DNA of 22,989 nt from Ignavibacteriales bacterium (GTDB taxonomy: Bacteria; Bacteroidota; Ignavibacteria; Ignavibacteriales; Melioribacteraceae). The translations under genes and the position numbers were made by a program. Position 1 is the first letter of the stretch; the number at the start of each line of letters is the position of its first letter. A model generated the notes under the pieces. The model did no database searches. It saw only the letters and a program-made list of their open reading frames with translations, and was not told the DNA's origin. The stretch is taken from positions 1 through 22,989 of the forward strand of contig QYQI01000057.1 in NCBI GenBank assembly GCA_007280825.1, given 5' to 3'. Below, one piece after another: positions 22,251 to 22,989 of this stretch.

Positions 22251-22720
22251 TTTAAATATTTTCTTAATTGCTGCCGTACACGAAATAGTTTTACTTTCAC
22301 GTTATCAATAGAGATTCCAAGTATCTCAGCCATTTCTTGATATGAATGACATGCATACTCACGTAAGTAAATCAGTTCATATTCTTCATGGCTTAGTCTC
22401 GACATTGCATCGTTAAGTGAAATCTTATCTTCATATTTAGGCTCATAAGTTCTTAAGAAGTTTTCGTCAAGTGGTATTGGTTTGTTTGCTTTGCCGTTAA
22501 GTTTTTTAAAACAATAATTCCGTGTTATTGTCAAAAGCCAAGTTTTGTAGCTGCATTCACCGCGAAAGGAATCTTTAGTGTTGATATACTTAATAAAAAC
22601 TTCTTGAAGAGCATCCTTTGCATCGTCGTAATCTTTAAGGAGACTCATTGAGTAGTTCAGAATGTCATCGGAATAAGAAGAAAATAATTCTTTTACAGTT
22701 TTTTCTTCTTCTCGTTTCAC
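22247..22720 (-). CDS. ECF-type RNA polymerase sigma factor
   Basis: This is a group 4 (ECF) sigma factor with only regions 2 and 4. In 157 residues, region 2 includes FSSYSDDILNYSMSLLKDYDDAKDALQEVFIKY and the promoter-melting part YKTWLLTITRNYCFKKL. Region 4 is near the C-terminus (YQEMAEILGISIDNVKVKL, then FRVRQQLRKYL), with the helix-turn-helix for -35 recognition. The start is GTG at 22720: an in-frame TAA sits directly before it, AGGA lies six bases upstream, and the first internal ATG would cut into region 2. The stop overlaps the anti-sigma gene, so the pair is co-translated. A TGTAAC / GTCTA promoter candidate upstream suggests self-activation. Confidence 0.93.
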   Translation of the reverse strand: MKREEEKTVKELFSSYSDDILNYSMSLLKDYDDAKDALQEVFIKYINTKDSFRGECSYKTWLLTITRNYCFKKLNGKANKPIPLDENFLRTYEPKYEDKISLNDAMSRLSHEEYELIYLREYACHSYQEMAEILGISIDNVKVKLFRVRQQLRKYLK

Positions 22721-22746
22721 TTAAATCCTAAAATTGACTTTGTAAA

Positions 22747-22774
22747 TAGACCCCGTTTATGCAAATATGTTACA
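22747..22774 (-). promoter_or_regulatory. candidate ECF-type autoregulatory promoter
   Basis: On the minus strand, TGTAAC (rc of 22769-22774) and GTCTA (rc of 22747-22751) are 17 bases apart. This resembles the AAC ... GTC pattern of many ECF-recognised promoters. The transcript would begin about 20 bases before the GTG of the sigma gene. It would fit the common self-activation of ECF operons. Confidence 0.4.
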
Positions 22775-22790
22775 ACAAATTGCAGGAAAA

Positions 22791-22989
22791 CTATTTCGCC
22801 CAGACCTCGCCATCAACAACAGGGGTTACACAGATAAGAGGTTTTTCAGGCACATGGAATTTTTCAAATATCTCTTCAAACAATTTGTATTGTAATCCTT
22901 GAGATTCGATCTTGGAAAATTTTTTGTAAGACATGAATTCGTCATTTTTATTCTGAGGTGCACTAAAATGAAATGAAGTACTTAAATCT
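22791..22989 (-). CDS. 3' end of an unrecognised gene (partial)
   Basis: A minus-strand frame is open from the right edge to a TAG at 22791-22793, giving about 65 codons. The visible part is soluble and polar, with SYKKFSKIESQGLQYKLFEE, then FEKFHVPEKPLICVTP, ending in VVDGEVWAK. I do not recognise it. The helix-rich charged composition and normal codon use make it look like a real C-terminus, and it ends about 70 bases before the sigma gene, in the same direction. The start lies outside the window, and the short length keeps the call uncertain. Confidence 0.5.
   Translation of the reverse strand, partial: DLSTSFHFSAPQNKNDEFMSYKKFSKIESQGLQYKLFEEIFEKFHVPEKPLICVTPVVDGEVWAK

Noticed and set aside
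1..22989. CRISPR array, tRNA, rRNA, prophage or intact insertion sequence
   Set aside because: I found no regularly spaced repeats, no tRNA-like cloverleaf or CCA end, and no transposase, integrase or phage structural gene in reading all frames. Only small palindromic repeats were found.

Overview
The window is AT-rich and every convincing gene lies on the minus strand, so transcription runs from high to low coordinates. The signs point to a member of the Bacteroidota/Chlorobiota/Ignavibacteriota group, with Ignavibacteria as my best guess. They are: lipoproteins with short lipoboxes, a parvulin-parvulin-parvulin-MoxR-M23 envelope cluster, a LysW-based amino-acid pathway, a group-typical short NuoC, and candidate promoters resembling the TTTG / TAnnTTTG type. 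This taxonomic call is inference from memory of gene content, not a search.

Layout from right to left (direction of transcription). (1) 22791-22989: the 3' end of an unrecognised gene. (2) 21031-22720: a three-gene ECF sigma / zinc-finger anti-sigma / secreted-protein operon with ATGA junctions, a candidate ECF-type promoter and a very clear terminator. (3) 19081-20904: a long-chain acyl-CoA synthetase, followed by an 11-bp hairpin. (4) 16908-18962: metG. (5) 16845-16907: a REPIN-like pair of hairpins that fills the whole gap and contains the start codon of an orphan beta-class DNA methyltransferase (15871-16854). (6) 9430-15780: an envelope operon of three parvulin/SurA-related proteins, a MoxR ATPase and an M23 peptidase-like lipoprotein. 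(7) 3316-9244: a tightly packed LysW operon: lysW, homocitrate synthase-like, lysX, lysY, class II glutamine amidotransferase, lysZ, lysJ. (8) 34-3182: nuoA-B-C-D-E of respiratory complex I, which probably continues past the left edge.

The most interesting region is the LysW operon. LysW is a 55-residue carrier protein whose gene is short and easily missed. LysX should attach the amino group of alpha-aminoadipate or glutamate to the gamma-carboxyl of LysW's C-terminal Glu. LysZ, LysY and LysJ then phosphorylate, reduce and transaminate the carrier-bound substrate. The usual last enzyme, LysK, which cuts the gamma-glutamyl amide to free lysine or ornithine, is not in this operon. In its place, overlapping lysZ by 10 bases, is a small stand-alone class II glutamine amidotransferase, an N-terminal-Cys hydrolase. 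Members of that family (EgtC, Dug3) are known to cut gamma-glutamyl amides. I propose it as a non-orthologous LysK replacement. Upstream of lysW is a perfect 16-bp palindrome that fits the ArgR ARG-box consensus at every constrained position, which argues that arginine controls the operon even though a homocitrate synthase-like gene (lysine route) is its second gene.

No gene-free stretch exceeds 300 bases. I saw no tRNA, rRNA, CRISPR array, intact insertion sequence or prophage gene.
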